From assembly GCA_023853785.1 (NCBI GenBank), contig JAJIRX010000073.1:1-39275 (forward strand): DNA of 39,275 bases, written 5' to 3'. Source of the DNA: Psilocybe azurescens. Taxonomy: Eukaryota; Basidiomycota; Agaricomycetes; Agaricales; Agrocybaceae. The notes below the pieces were generated by a model. It saw only the letters and a program-made list of their open reading frames with translations. It made no database searches and was not told the DNA's origin. Position 1 is the first letter of the stretch. Each line of letters opens with the position of its first letter. The translations under genes were made by a program, and so were the position numbers. Below, piece after piece: positions 12,591 through 23,257 of the stretch.

Positions 12591-13402
12591 CTATACTTGT
12601 TACGTGGTCATCCGACTACTCTTGGGCAGAGTGTATGGACAGTAGACCCTTCTGCATTCCCATGAGTACTTTGGATTTGAAAGAACCAGGTTTTGGAGCA
12701 CTGTTTTTATCTAATTTACTTCAGTGTTGAGTCATACTACTAATCGAAGGTCGCTAACGTCTCAATTTCCACCCATACAACATAAGATATCTTATATATT
12801 AACCTAGGCTATGGGCTCTTGGGCTAGTGTCGAGTTGAATCGAGAAGCAAAGGCTTAATGTGTAAATATAATTTTCGTCGAAATGCCTCTTTTCACCTCT
12901 TTCGGACACTTGGTACTGCCAGTGGTTCACGTGCTTAGACTGTAATCCCCGAACCTCTTCGATGTACAAAGTGACCATCAGAGGGAACATGGAGGACTTT
13001 ATTCGCATCTGTTTAAAGACCCTATAAATAAGGTCCGCAGTCAAAAGCACTATTGCATTTCAAAAGACCTTTGAAGACGAGACAAGCACTATCATTTGGC
13101 AAGTCTAGAAGTGTACGACATCGCAGGATACGACAATCCGTACTCGTGGTATGCTATAGAACTCTTCGATCGGTATATGCGTGAGCAGAACGGACTTATT
13201 GTCTTGCAAGACAAGGTATACTCCCCCTCAAAAGTGACCAGCATCTCACCCTGCCATTTGGCGCGGGAAAGACTGATGACATGGCGGCCACTTTTGATGG
13301 GGGTGAGTAAAAGAATGTATTTTCTACCAGTGTTCCTTAGGTGTTTCAGTCGCTTCTACTACCCTCAGTACTTCAAGCTCAAGTTTCAACTTGTCATAAA
13401 CC
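12591..13402. other. Intergenic, no recognised gene
   Basis: No supported gene. A plus-strand frame is open from 13096 but has no splice-consistent extension or recognisable motif before the candidate start at 13403. Confidence 0.35.
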
Positions 13403-13740
13403 ATGTTCTCCAAAATGTCTTTTGCGTTAAAGCTATTGCTGTCGCTGTCGCCGCTGCTATTGGCGCCCAAGACGCTCCTGGTATAGCAATAGCTGATCAG
13501 GTGAGCAGAGATGTGCCGCCTTTCTTAGTTGCACCTCGACTAACAGAAAAACTTAAATCAAGACCGAACGTGCAGAAAATGCAGCACTTACCGATGGCCG
13601 TATCTACATCCGCGTGAATGCCAGTAGGGATCTTGCATGGCCTTTAGCCGAAGCGCCCACTGCGGCCCGTCTTCCCGTAGACAAGCAAGAAAGAGGGCAG
13701 GATAGTACATCGGGGATCAATCCCTCGAGGATGAGCTGAC
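13403..13740 (+). CDS. Possible small secreted protein, frame broken
   Basis: The leader around 13376-13402 looks like a fungal 5' UTR. The ATG at 13403 begins MFSKM, and after a one-base frame change near the T run at 13420-13423 reads KAIAVAVAAAIGAQDAPG, a convincing signal peptide. A plausible intron (GTGAGC...GTGCAG, about 13501-13577) leads into a frame containing LTDGRIYIRVNASRDLAW, which faintly resembles the first repeat of a ricin-B (beta-trefoil) lectin, and the frame stops near 13740. Two frame changes are needed, so this may be a gene remnant or a product of sequence error. The lectin resemblance is weak and I would not rely on it. Confidence 0.25.
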
Positions 13741-15738
13741 TCAAAAGAAGATGCTAATTCCAGATATTCCGGCTAATCAACGGTAATTAACGCTTCAGGA
13801 GTGGATCTTTGCTTACATTTTTCCCAATCTCACCTCAGAAGAGTTACTTAGTGACGAGGAAAATCCCCATTAAAACGATGCTAGGCAATGGCCAGACAGC
13901 CATTCTAGATTTTTTCTTGAAGCATGCGTAATGGCTGGACTGGGGAAGGTGAAGACTAAGATTTCAGACCAGCTATTTACCTCTGTCAACTTTAGTCTTG
14001 GAGCTTCGTAATTCCACGTCTGTAAGTTAAATTATAATGGTAATCTTATGAGGAGCGTTTTCTGAGCCAAAGTTGATGCGTGATGAGCCTATAAAGTCTG
14101 ATCTACTGCCAAGTGCATTCTGGAATGTCATACCGAGACGCCGGGTTTCAACGACATGACACACCCCAATATCAGAGCACTGATCGCATGTCGGAAGATG
14201 GTCGATCTTTTGAGCCTCTTTTGTGGTGGTCCCTTTTAGCCTCAGACTTGTCTCTGCTCATCTTGACGTCGAGTTGTCGATGACTTGTCAGCGAAGTAGG
14301 CTTCGCATACACATAGGAGCATCTTGGGAGGGATAAAACATACGGCTGTGATACTGGGCCATGACGGACCTAGGCACTTTCGTCCTTCTCAGTGACTCTC
14401 AACGCTGATGGGACCGTAGCCTTCCAACTATAGATCAGAACATACGTCCTCTTGATTCGGTCAAATGTATTTAAAGGTTAACTGAGAGCCGTGCCTGTAA
14501 TTCCCTAAAGTACATACCACAATGCTGCGGTGTAGTGTCACCAATACATTAGAATTCAAGGGAGAAAAGTGCCCATTTTTGTCGATACCTTGTCAAAGAC
14601 CAATATAAACTGATGCTTGATCTCGGAAGGTTCGAGCTTAGAAACTGTAGGCGCTTCGTAAACGTCAGTCCCCAACTGGATTGACACTCGCTAACGATAC
14701 TTGGGATATGACAGGAGGACATGAGGAAATCGAGCTCCTGTAACTCGGTTAAATGCAATAAAAATTCAATGTGAGGTGTTGCTTTGTCTACATCTTTCTC
14801 ATACTAATTTATTCTTTCCGACTGTGCTCCAAGTTGATGATGGTTCTATGCTTATAGATATGTTATCTTCTCTCATGGATCCATCTCCTCTCCTGGTATG
14901 CCCCATAAATTACCACCCCATATGGCTAAAGTGGTCTTCATAAACGATGCGCTCGATTAGGAGCGCCTGTCCCACTGGTCGCCACAGACACGATTTAGAC
15001 CTAGGTCGTTATCACGTGCCGTCTTAGAAAGGACTTCTTCGAGCCAAATATAGATTTTTTGATGAAATTACGGTCAATTCCGAAAGAAAATACCAGTATT
15101 CAGCATGCATTGAGTCGAGAAAAGAAGGTTGACCACGAGCTCGATGCCCAGCAAAGCCGTATTTTACGATACGTAAACATTCATACCCTTTATGCAACAG
15201 GTTGAAAAATAAGGGTGTACTAACTCTACGGATGGTCTTCGCCAGATACCGCATTGCGTCCCCGATCGGATTTTTTCCTTGGAACCATATCTAATCGAAG
15301 TTAACAAGTCAATACACGGCGAAGAAAGATAGTGGATGTAAGCCTAACATGTTATCATCAAGTAAGCATGAGTTTACTGTCAATGGTTAACCCGACAACC
15401 AACAGAAGTTCACAAGTTTACAAAACCGAGTGGACAAACGCATTTCCAAATCGGGAACAAGGAATGATCCTGATTTGGACAAGTGTTTATGGTACACCCC
15501 GTTTCTCGTCGAACGAATCATGACGTTCGGTGAGTTTTCCATCGGGTTAATGGCCCTTAAATCGTCTTCTAGTACTTATTTAATTAGGTCGTGGCCTCGG
15601 CTAGAGTCCGTTCCAATGTCAGAGTCGTAGATATACCTGATTTACTCTTCCCCTTGAGTGTCATTTCTGGTGGCTCCCGCGACCTAATTCGGGCATTCCC
15701 CTTATCCTATGTCCCTCTTGCTTATGGGGTATTGGGTC
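13741..15738. other. Intergenic, no recognised gene
   Basis: About 2 kb without a supported gene. Short open frames at 14549-14758, 15024-15254 and 15430-15630 lack motifs and splice context. Confidence 0.4.
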
Positions 15739-15744
15739 TATAAA
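15739..15744 (+). promoter_or_regulatory. TATA box of the small secreted peptide gene
   Basis: TATAAA lies 109 bases before the ATG at 15853, implying a 5' UTR of about 80 bases. The leader is CT- and CAA-rich (tctccaattctctatcctctaaccaag), typical of highly expressed basidiomycete genes. Confidence 0.6.
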
Positions 15745-15852
15745 GATGGCGCATTGGAAATGGAGGATCCCCGCAGAGTCACTATCTAGTACTTCCCTCG
15801 ACAAGCAATTGCAATCTAGCAGCTTTCTCCAATTCTCTATCCTCTAACCAAG

Positions 15853-16157
15853 ATGCAATTCACTCTCCTCACCACCGTTCTTGTTGCCTGCAGTAAGCCT
15901 TTTTTTCTTTTTTTAACTTGATAGGCATTGCCTTACATTTTCTCTTAGTGACCGTCTTCGTGTCTGCATCGCCAGTCCCCGTACCAGTAGCAGTTGAGGC
16001 TCGCAGATTTGCCCTCGTGAGTACTCTAAAAGCAACGTGCCCAAGTTGTTATGTGCTGATTAAAATTTGCCCATAGCCTCGAGAAGCTGAGGTTGAAATC
16101 GCTCGTGAACCCGAAGCCGAGCCCGAGCCCCTCTGCTCAAAATACTCTTGCCTCTAA
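15853..16157 (+). CDS. Small secreted peptide precursor, 62 residues, C-terminal CSKYSCL
   Basis: Three exons (15853-15892, 15949-16016, 16077-16157) joined by clean GT-AG introns give an uninterrupted 62-residue protein. Residues 1-20 (MQFTLLTTVLVACMTVFVSA) form a signal peptide. A Pro/Val stretch (SPVPVPVAVEA) follows, then a dibasic site RR (32-33), then an acidic section with PREAEVEIAREPEAEPEP, and finally LCSKYSCL with two cysteines spaced C-x4-C. The layout resembles Kex2-processed peptide precursors: basic sites followed by X-Ala/X-Pro dipeptides, as trimmed by Ste13-type dipeptidyl peptidases in yeast alpha-factor. Removing EP-EA-EP-EP after the Arg at 46 would leave LCSKYSCL, possibly disulfide-closed. 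That processing is inference. It is not a lipopeptide pheromone precursor, because the last four residues are not a CaaX box. I do not recognise the family. Confidence 0.75.
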
Positions 16158-16889
16158 GGGCGCTTATCATCTCGTCACCTCCCCTCTCATCTATTTATCA
16201 TTATGGAGCGGAGTGTGCAGAAGGATGGGTGCCTTAATTGAGGACCCAAGCAGAACGGAGCTGGTCGTGCTCAAACAAAAAACATAATTACTTCCCCTTC
16301 GACCATCACATTCACATTCACATCGCATTCAACACCATCTCCCCATCTCTGGTTTAATTATCCATCGAACACTCCCATCCGCCCATTCACCCCTTTCGAT
16401 TCGGATACCCCAACCATTTTCGCCCGCCTCATGGAAACCTTCTCATCACCCTCCTCCAAATCCTTTACTCTCGATTTCGCATTCTATCTAGACCAGCACC
16501 GATGCGCGTCCTTTAAAATTCTGGTTGTAGCTTTAGCTGTTTTCGACTTACTTTCCCTCTGCTGTGTAGACTTCTTTGCTTTCATTTGGATCTTTCGCGC
16601 GTAGGCCATCAGGCTCCTCCGCTGCACCACACCATCTTGCTATCTTTATCTCTGTCTGTAACATTCAAGTGTAGTTCTAGCCTTCTCTCGCAATTTCGGA
16701 ATACCTGAAAATAATATAAACATTTGATAAAACATCCTCATAATGTCGGTGTCATTGAGCCAATATCCTGCTCAACGAAGATGCAAAATCTAAAATGATA
16801 GGGGCGTGTATGTACAAAATTCAGTGATGCAAGTAACTATGTATGTGCTCTAGGTAAGTATGTATGCAGGTCCTTTTCAGAAAAAAATC
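16158..16889. other. 3' UTR and intergenic, CT-rich
   Basis: Unusually pyrimidine-rich sequence, especially 16280-16700 (repeats of cattcacattcacat type and many ccc/tctc tracts), probably the 3' UTR of the peptide gene and the gap to the convergent NF-X1 gene. No further gene seen. Confidence 0.45.
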
Positions 16890-19575
16890 TTAAACATCGT
16901 CTTCCCAATCATCAGGTACAGGGTCGTTGGAGACCGCAGAAGGAACAGCAACGGCTGGGGACACCGTACGCTGGCCCGCGGAACCTACCACACCCGTATT
17001 CGCGCCGCTCTCACCGTGGGACACACTCTGACGAGCCAAAAGAGAACCAGACGTGATCCCAGCAAGCGACGTCGTCGGGCGGGGTGCAGCAACCAAAGCA
17101 GCTCCTGGCTTCGAAACGACTGCCGTCCACCCCCGATGAGTGTTCGCGCTGCTGCTGCTGCTGTTCTGCGCGTAGTTGGGGGCGTAGCAGGCTTGGGTGT
17201 CGTCGCGCTAGACCGCCAGGATGCAGCAGCGGGTGTGGAGGTTGAGGAGGGTTGTGCGCTCTTGAGACTCCGGAAGTCTGCTAGTTTCCCGAGGCTGGGA
17301 GGAGGAACAAGCGATGAGAGGAATTGGGAGAGGAGAGGCGAAGGCAGGCGCGTGTCGACGCGTCGGAGGAGTTGAACGCTGTTATAGCCAATGCAGTTGT
17401 TAGAGGGGAGAACAGATAATGATAGTAAGATCTGACAAACCTTCGGTGTGGTTCTTGGTCGACCATCTGGGTGTCCATCCTGTAAACAGAGGCGAGCTGA
17501 TTGAGATGAAGGTGTGATCAGGCGACAATCCGATGATACAAAAAGAAATGAATACATACGTCATGCACAAACTTTCGTCTCTCGGGTGGCATATGCGGTA
17601 AGACCTGCGTCTTCTTCTCCGACGTCACGAAACTGACCAAAAGAAAAGAAAAAAGAAAAGAAAAAGCTCGTCAGCCCCCAGACAAAAACGGGAGAACACA
17701 TAAAACCAAAAACGCACTCTGCAAAGGCCTTCTCAACAACAGGCAAGAACTTCATATTCACTCTCGCGAACGTGACGAGGTCATCCGCATAACTCGCTGT
17801 CCCCGCGCCCGCCCTATCCCTCCCGTCCGCACTGATGCCTAGGGCGTCCGCCAGCCGCGCGTTGCGCTTCGCGATCTGGCATTCGCTGGTGCACTTGGGG
17901 CCGCCGCCCGCGCCCGCCTGGGAGCCGTTGCCGTTGGGCGAAGAAGATGCGGTGCGCCCGCAGTGCACGGCCTGCCGGATGCGCCCACACGCGCAGGTGA
18001 GGGTGATGATGGACTGGCAGGATCGGTCTCCGGGCACGTTGCGGGTGCATGACAGGGTCGTGTACAAGGATGATGGTTAGTCAAGCTGATATCAAATAAG
18101 TATTTAGATACAAGAAAATCAACAGAAGGATGTGTAGATAAAGAGACGTACCAGGATTTACGAGACTTCGACGATGGGGGATGACAGGGTTTTTGGCATT
18201 TGTGTTTGCCGCAGTCGAAGAGCCTGTTTCAAGATAAGATAAGGAATTACTTAGAAACAGAGATGTTATGTTCGTACCTTTCACAGATGTGATCACAGCC
18301 GAATTTTCCAATCCATGGTGTATCTCCCTCAACAAAGCATTCTACTTCCTTTCCTTCACCACAATTAACAGTTTTTGCTCTTTCCCACGCCAACATGTCG
18401 CCACCTCCGTCCGATCACACTTCCCGCAGTCTCCTTCGTGACAAATCTGCTCACAGGCGTGCTTTCCACAGTTCAGAGTCCTTCCGCAGACATTGTGGCA
18501 GGATAAATCGCGTAAACCTTTACCCCTGACGTCAATCCCGCAGCGGAAAGTGAGGATGTTTTTCTTTGGACAGTAGCATTCGAGTCGGGTGGTAACTTGA
18601 CACGGTGGACATGGACCAGGATGGCATTGCAAGGGGCACAGATGCCCACAACCACTCTCGCGTGGGCGAGAACACGAATTCCCGCACGAGTGAGGGGTCG
18701 AAAGACGAAGACGCTGTGGTTCAGAGGTCGAGTTGCAGAAACACCTGTTTCTTTATGAGTAAATATTCAAACAGGGAACGCAACGACGTACCAGTATCCA
18801 GAGGGAACCGCCTCTCGTTTGGCCTGACATCCCGGGCATCTCCAATGGCCACCCCTGTTGGGCTCTCCGCGAGCTCTCCGGCCTCCGCTACCTCCTTGAC
18901 ACTTTTGTCTGCCCACGAGCGAATGCACCTGACATGGAAAGACGTCCAGCAGTATTGCTGCACTTGGTTTTCGCTCGAGGTGACGATCGGGATTGAAGGC
19001 GAGCACGACCAGATGGCTTGATCGGGACGTATAGAGGAGAAACAGACGGGGCAATCAGGATACGGAGGTGTGCTCAGATTACGAATGAGGCTCGACGTTA
19101 AATCATCTCCTTGAGGAAGATGTCTGCCCCTCGAGTTTCCCGGCTCTTTATCACGAACAGGCTGGTTCGATTTTGAGTCCGATGTTGTAAGCCCTGCTCC
19201 GAAGTTGGCTCCTCGACGATTTCGCGGTGATGGTGCTGTAGCAGCGCCATTTCCAGCAGCATCGGGTGTATTTGATGCCTGTGCGGGCTTCTTCCTTCTG
19301 GTACGAGATTGAGAATTCGATTTTCGTTCATTTCCAGAGTCTACAACAGAGGACGATGTACTAGCTTCATTAAAAGGTTTTGCATCCTCTGGCTGCCGTG
19401 GTCGTCTAGGAGGTCGCGACTGGGTTGGAGCGCCGCCTTCAACGTTAGGTGGTCTATTATGTCGTGGTGGTCTCCGTTTTTGCTGATTTGAGTTGGAGTT
19501 CGGATCCCCAGACGAAGGAAGGTCGTTTATAGGTATATTTGCTGTCGCTGGAACTTGGGGGACTTCCGTGGACAT
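16890..19575 (-). CDS. NF-X1/FAP1-type RING, zinc-finger and R3H protein, central fingers reduced
   Basis: Orthologue-type of human NFX1 and yeast FAP1, nuclear/cytosolic regulators with E3 ligase-like RING. The ATG at 19575 starts a basic disordered region (about residues 1-165). A RING/PHD-type motif follows (CPVCFSSIRPDQAIWSC...FHVRCIRSWA...HWRCPGCQ). Next are NF-X1 fingers (SGCGHLCPLQCHPGPCPPC; CGRTLNCGKHACEQICHEGDC; ERLFDCGKHKCQKPCHPPS), then after a 66-base intron (18086-18151) directly the last finger region (NHHPCTRPCHAPATC, TCACGRIRQAVHC). An R3H-like segment (PPERRKFVHDLASVYRMDTQ...DQEPHR) and the family-typical end VPDDWEDDV close the protein. Family members usually carry several more fingers between the third and the last. 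One-base frame breaks lie near 18880, 18372-18376, 18020-18022 and 17178-17182, probably sequence errors. Confidence 0.85.
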
Positions 19576-20787
19576 AAAGTGTCGGTAAGATTTGAGTACT
19601 GAATACAGGTGCTGGATGCAAATTGAATGTTAGAATTGGAAGAATGTTGGAAGATGGGATGGAATGAGAAAGCAAAAATATAGCCGGATGATGCTGGATG
19701 ACTAAGCAGTTCATTCGGCACTGCCTGATGGAGTCACAAAGAGTCACAATTTGAATGACTCGGCGACCGGGTACGCGACAGACTCACCTCCTGTTCTCTT
19801 CCTCACTGTCAACGGGCAATGTACTACGTCGCTGGATATCTCACTGACACTTCCTACTCTCGGGATTACTTACGCAATCAACTTTCTGAGTATAACGATA
19901 TCCAGGGCTTTTGTGGATCTGTTCAATTCTCAACCACTATTCCTTACGACTCATGACTAACAGGAGATTCTGGCCAAATGAGCCCGTCTTATCCATCTGT
20001 GGCGTCCATATGTGAACTGCCTCTGGCTATACAAATTACCAACTACCGCGATCCGTCACGCTCTTCGGAACATCCAAGAGCAATCATGATTAAAGCTTGA
20101 CATAGTCTTTCCTACTCTTTGAAACGTGTGCCATGGTTAGCGTATGCGAAGATTACCCGCGATCTAACGTTGGTTAAACAATGCTTAACACACGTCTGAC
20201 CCGTCGCCTAAGACTCAACTTGTCGGAGATCGCCGAAGAGTAAGGACCCGCAATCACCGATTGTACGATGTGCTGAAAGCCCGGCGTCGCGGAGTCACAC
20301 GGAAAATGACAAGACCACGATATATCAATTGGACGACTGACTGGGTTACAGATGTGTACGATGCGTAGAAAGAAAAGTCGCCGTCAAAGGAAAGGGTTGG
20401 GGATCGCAGTCGCATGTACGTCGATGTAGAAGGTAAGATAATATAGAAAAGGGCTGTAGTAAGTCTGGGCGCCAGGCTTACATGTGCACTGTGTTTGAGT
20501 CGATATTTTGTCACTGAAGGCCGCTTTGTGACCTAGGCCTACTAGTCCTTCTGCATCGCGATAACATCGAGGCTGCATATCCTCTTCATTATCTAGATTC
20601 ACGAGCTCCTCGAGGTGCGTCAACTGTACAGCTGTGCAGTGAGGATACCGATTAATCCGTGATTTGAAGTCAGAAGTGTACAACTACGCTGAGCAATGGT
20701 CATTGGTCAAAAGAACCTCCTACAGTATATGTTCTGCCACATATACCATCCCGCACTTCAAATCCAGTCCTAAATTTCGAGACGCCG
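19576..20787. other. Intergenic, no recognised gene
   Basis: Divergent promoter space between the NF-X1 gene (minus) and the gene at 20788 (plus). No supported coding region; frames such as 20254-20683 (minus) lack motifs and splice context. Confidence 0.4.
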
Positions 20788-21563
20788 ATGTCACCTCCAA
20801 ACCACGAGCGTCTATTCGTAGACCTCATCTTCTGCTCCAGCAGGAAATACCCAAATTGGGATCCAGAAGTCGCTGTCACAGTGGGCGACTACGGCCGCAT
20901 AACACAAGGCACCCGCGGGCTCGCGTTCTGGAAGAAGAATCGCGGCATATTTCTGAAAGAGGGAAATATATACAAAGAAGGGTTAGCGCAGAAATACGAT
21001 ATTCCGGAGGCGGTTGAGCACGGGGCGAGCTCTACTGAGGGGATCACCTGGATCACATCCAAAAATGCGCGAGATATCTCGTTGGAAGCTAGTGTTGCTG
21101 GGCAAGCTTTCTTTCTCAAGTTATACTCGCAAAGAATGTGTCACTGAAAGAGTGCATTCTGTTACTTTCTCCACACAGACAAACACCAGCACTGATCCAA
21201 TGCGAAGTAAAAGCAGCATTTAAATTCATGTCCAGTCACGGCGCAGTCCTCGCCATGGACAACGACACGATATCCACCATCGACTCCCCAGGCAAGCTCC
21301 GGCGCCTGCTCGCAGAGTCCACCATGAAAGGCCTCGTCGTCGTCTCCGAAGTGCACCGGTGCGCCTCTTACGTACGCTTCCTCTCTACCCAGAGCGGAGC
21401 CACAGTCGCCTTGGGCCTCAGCGTCGAGCCCCCGATCGCGAACGTCGCTGCGGCGGGTGTCAATGCGAAGTGGGTGCACAGCTCCTGTGCGGGCAACTTC
21501 AAAGCGAGAGTGAATAAGAGCGGCAAGAGGGTGTTTTACCCGCTTTTAGGCTTGTTGCGTTGA
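20788..21563 (+). CDS. Conserved-looking fungal protein of unknown function, 232 residues
   Basis: Two exons, 20788-21101 and 21179-21563, give an unbroken 232-residue protein. The intron uses a GC donor in the favourable context GG|GCAAGC and ends ACACAG. It joins VAG to QTPALIQC and is the only placement that keeps the frame. No signal peptide or transmembrane helix is evident. Segments with a folded, conserved look are SSRKYPNWDPEVAVTVGDYG, RGIFLKEGNIY, GITWITSKNARDI, HGAVLAMDNDTISTID, GLVVVSEVHRC and AAGVNAKWVHSSCAGNFKA. I believe related proteins occur in many Agaricomycetes as hypothetical proteins, but cannot name a domain. The alternation of short beta-like stretches and the VVVSEV segment late in the protein loosely recall the N-terminal pore domain of gasdermins; this is speculation. 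Coding quality is high, with no lesion. Confidence 0.72.
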
Positions 21564-21890
21564 CGGATAATGATGTTGCCTCGGGGTTGAGAGGTGGACT
21601 GGATCAGGAACGGCCGTGTGACCTCACAGAGGAGACCGAGGAGGACTTGATCTGACAAGAAAACAAGGGAAAAGAGCATCTTGAATCCCCCTCCCCCCTG
21701 CTTCGGCGCAGTAGTAGGCCATGAACTTCCTTCGGGCAGATTATTGTGCATAAAACGCTTTGATACGTAACTTCAGTAGCTATCAGACTTTTGAACGAGA
21801 AGTCACCGTTACATTATCACCATGTACCTTAAGATAGCCCATTAATTTAAGCTCGAGACTCCATTGCGCTTAAGATCTGAATCAAACGTA

Positions 21891-22592
21891 TCAGAATTGA
21901 CCTATGAAATAAAGGAATAATGACCGACTTTTGGGGATGTTGGGGCGGATGGCCTGCTTCCACACCGTTTGGAATGCGCTGCAAAACAAGATGAGAAAAT
22001 ACAAGGCACTAAAACATGAACGGGGTTAAACACACTTAGGCTGACCCATGTCATTCACATTTCCAGGCTCCAAGGTACCGGTGTCTGGTCCGCAGCAGGG
22101 TGAGTTGTCTCCCCAAACTAAACGTGTGTATTTAGTCAAGAATCAAGGCATATTGCAAGTCTAACACATGCGACGTACTTGGTCCAGCAGCCCAAATAGA
22201 CCATCCGATGTAGACGTCGTTTGCGGAGAGGTAGCTCAACATATCGTCGATGAACTGTAGAGGTTGTATATACGTCAGTGCTTGGTATCTTTAAATAAGG
22301 AATTTCATTGATAGATGCAATACCTGGAAGCAGTTTTGGTTGTTTCCTCCTCCAAACTCGCTCACTACGGCTCTGATAATAGAAACAGAGGTCATTATGA
22401 TGTGTCATAAGTGATTGTCTATACGTACTTGAGTTTATTCTGCTGTAGCCACGTTGTCAAGCCTGCAAGATTAGAGGGGCCTTGACAGACACGAGGATTA
22501 ATTTCATGAATCGATGAGCATGAGAAACAAGCCTACCAGGCTGAGTGCACTCGTCATGAGATCCGGAGAAGTCGATGTCTGCATAATTTCGA
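21891..22592 (-). pseudogene. GH5 (subfamily 5-like) endoglucanase, 3' half only
   Basis: C-terminal half of a cellulase gene. From about 22592 downward the exons read YADIDFSGSHDECTQPG, LTTWLQQNKLK, then AVVSEFGGGNNQNCFQ with the GH5 nucleophile Glu, FIDDMLSYLSANDVYIGW, SIWAAGP, WGDNSPCCGPDTGTLEPG, and AFQTVWKQAIRPNIP, stopping at 21891. All six exons join in frame through good GT-AG introns, so this part shows no decay. Upstream of 22592 the homology ends abruptly: the N-terminal half, including the acid/base NEP motif, is absent from the window. A repeat patch and a retrotransposon begin a few hundred bases further on, which suggests the gene was cut by an insertion or rearrangement. The fragment cannot make an active enzyme. 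Confidence 0.8.
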
Positions 22593-22920
22593 GTCTATAC
22601 TGCCGTTTGCATAATTCTGTGAAAATGCAGATTTTTGGGGGGGGTCACGGGACCATATTCCCACAACCAAACAAAGGAGATAAGAGGCGATAAGGCAGTG
22701 GAATACAGATTGGTCGTGCTGCTCGTGCTGCTTGTTACGAGTTCTTTACGTAAGTAAAGACTCGTTCTTTTAATCGAGTTTAATGGTAGATTACGCCAGT
22801 CCAATGTGATTCGACGCCCGACTTCTGACAAAGCGCTCGGACTACAAACCTTCACTCAATGGCAAAAACACCCAATTTATGTGTCATTGTTTCTATGAAT
22901 TGGTTATTACTGTTCATAGC

Positions 22921-23030
22921 GGCCCACTGGCCTTTCTGTGTTGACTGGTGATACACCGTTGACTTTGGCCCACTGGCCTTTACATCCAAGCCTGTTAATC
23001 ACGGTTTGGTTCAATTTCGGCCAAATGGCC
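22921..23030. repeat. Three spaced GGCC-NNNN-GGCC motifs
   Basis: GGCCCACTGGCCTTT at 22921, the same at 22967, and GGCCAAATGGCCTTT at 23019, spaced 46 and 52 bases apart. Each is an interrupted palindrome. They lie just upstream of the retrotransposon coding region and may belong to its leader or promoter. Confidence 0.6.
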
Positions 23031-23091
23031 TTTTCATTGTTACCTGAGACATAGACAACTTAGGAAAGCCTTGAGTCGTTGAGTGGTCTTT

Positions 23092-23184
23092 ACCCTCTCT
23101 TACATACCTCGTTGCTCTCCTAGGTATGTTACATTGCTGGATAGTTTAACTGACCCTCTCTTACATACCTCGTTGCTCTCCTAG
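23092..23184. repeat. Pair of perfect 32-bp direct repeats
   Basis: The 32 bases from ACCCTCTCTTACATACCTCG to the closing CTAG occur identically at 23092-23123 and 23153-23184, offset by 61 bases. The first copy is followed by GGTATGT and the second by AGCGCTG. They sit 74 bases before the gag ATG and may be part of the retrotransposon's left end. I found no matching copy at the right end. Confidence 0.75.
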
Positions 23185-23257
23185 AGCGCTGTCAGTATTC
23201 TTTCAAAATAACATCTGAATAAATTCAAATCACTACATTTTCTCCGTTTACAAGTTT

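Noticed and set aside
13096..13402. N-terminal extension of the small secreted protein candidate
   Set aside because: The frame is open, but an ATG with a fungal-style leader and a signal peptide begins at 13403, and the upstream residues have no recognisable features.
15853..16157. Lipopeptide mating pheromone precursor
   Set aside because: The C terminus is YSCL; a CaaX box needs Cys at the fourth position from the end. No receptor gene (STE3-like) was seen nearby.
17641..17665. Simple AAAAG repeat as a regulatory element
   Set aside because: On the minus strand it is the polypyrimidine tract before an intron acceptor in the NF-X1 gene, which explains it.
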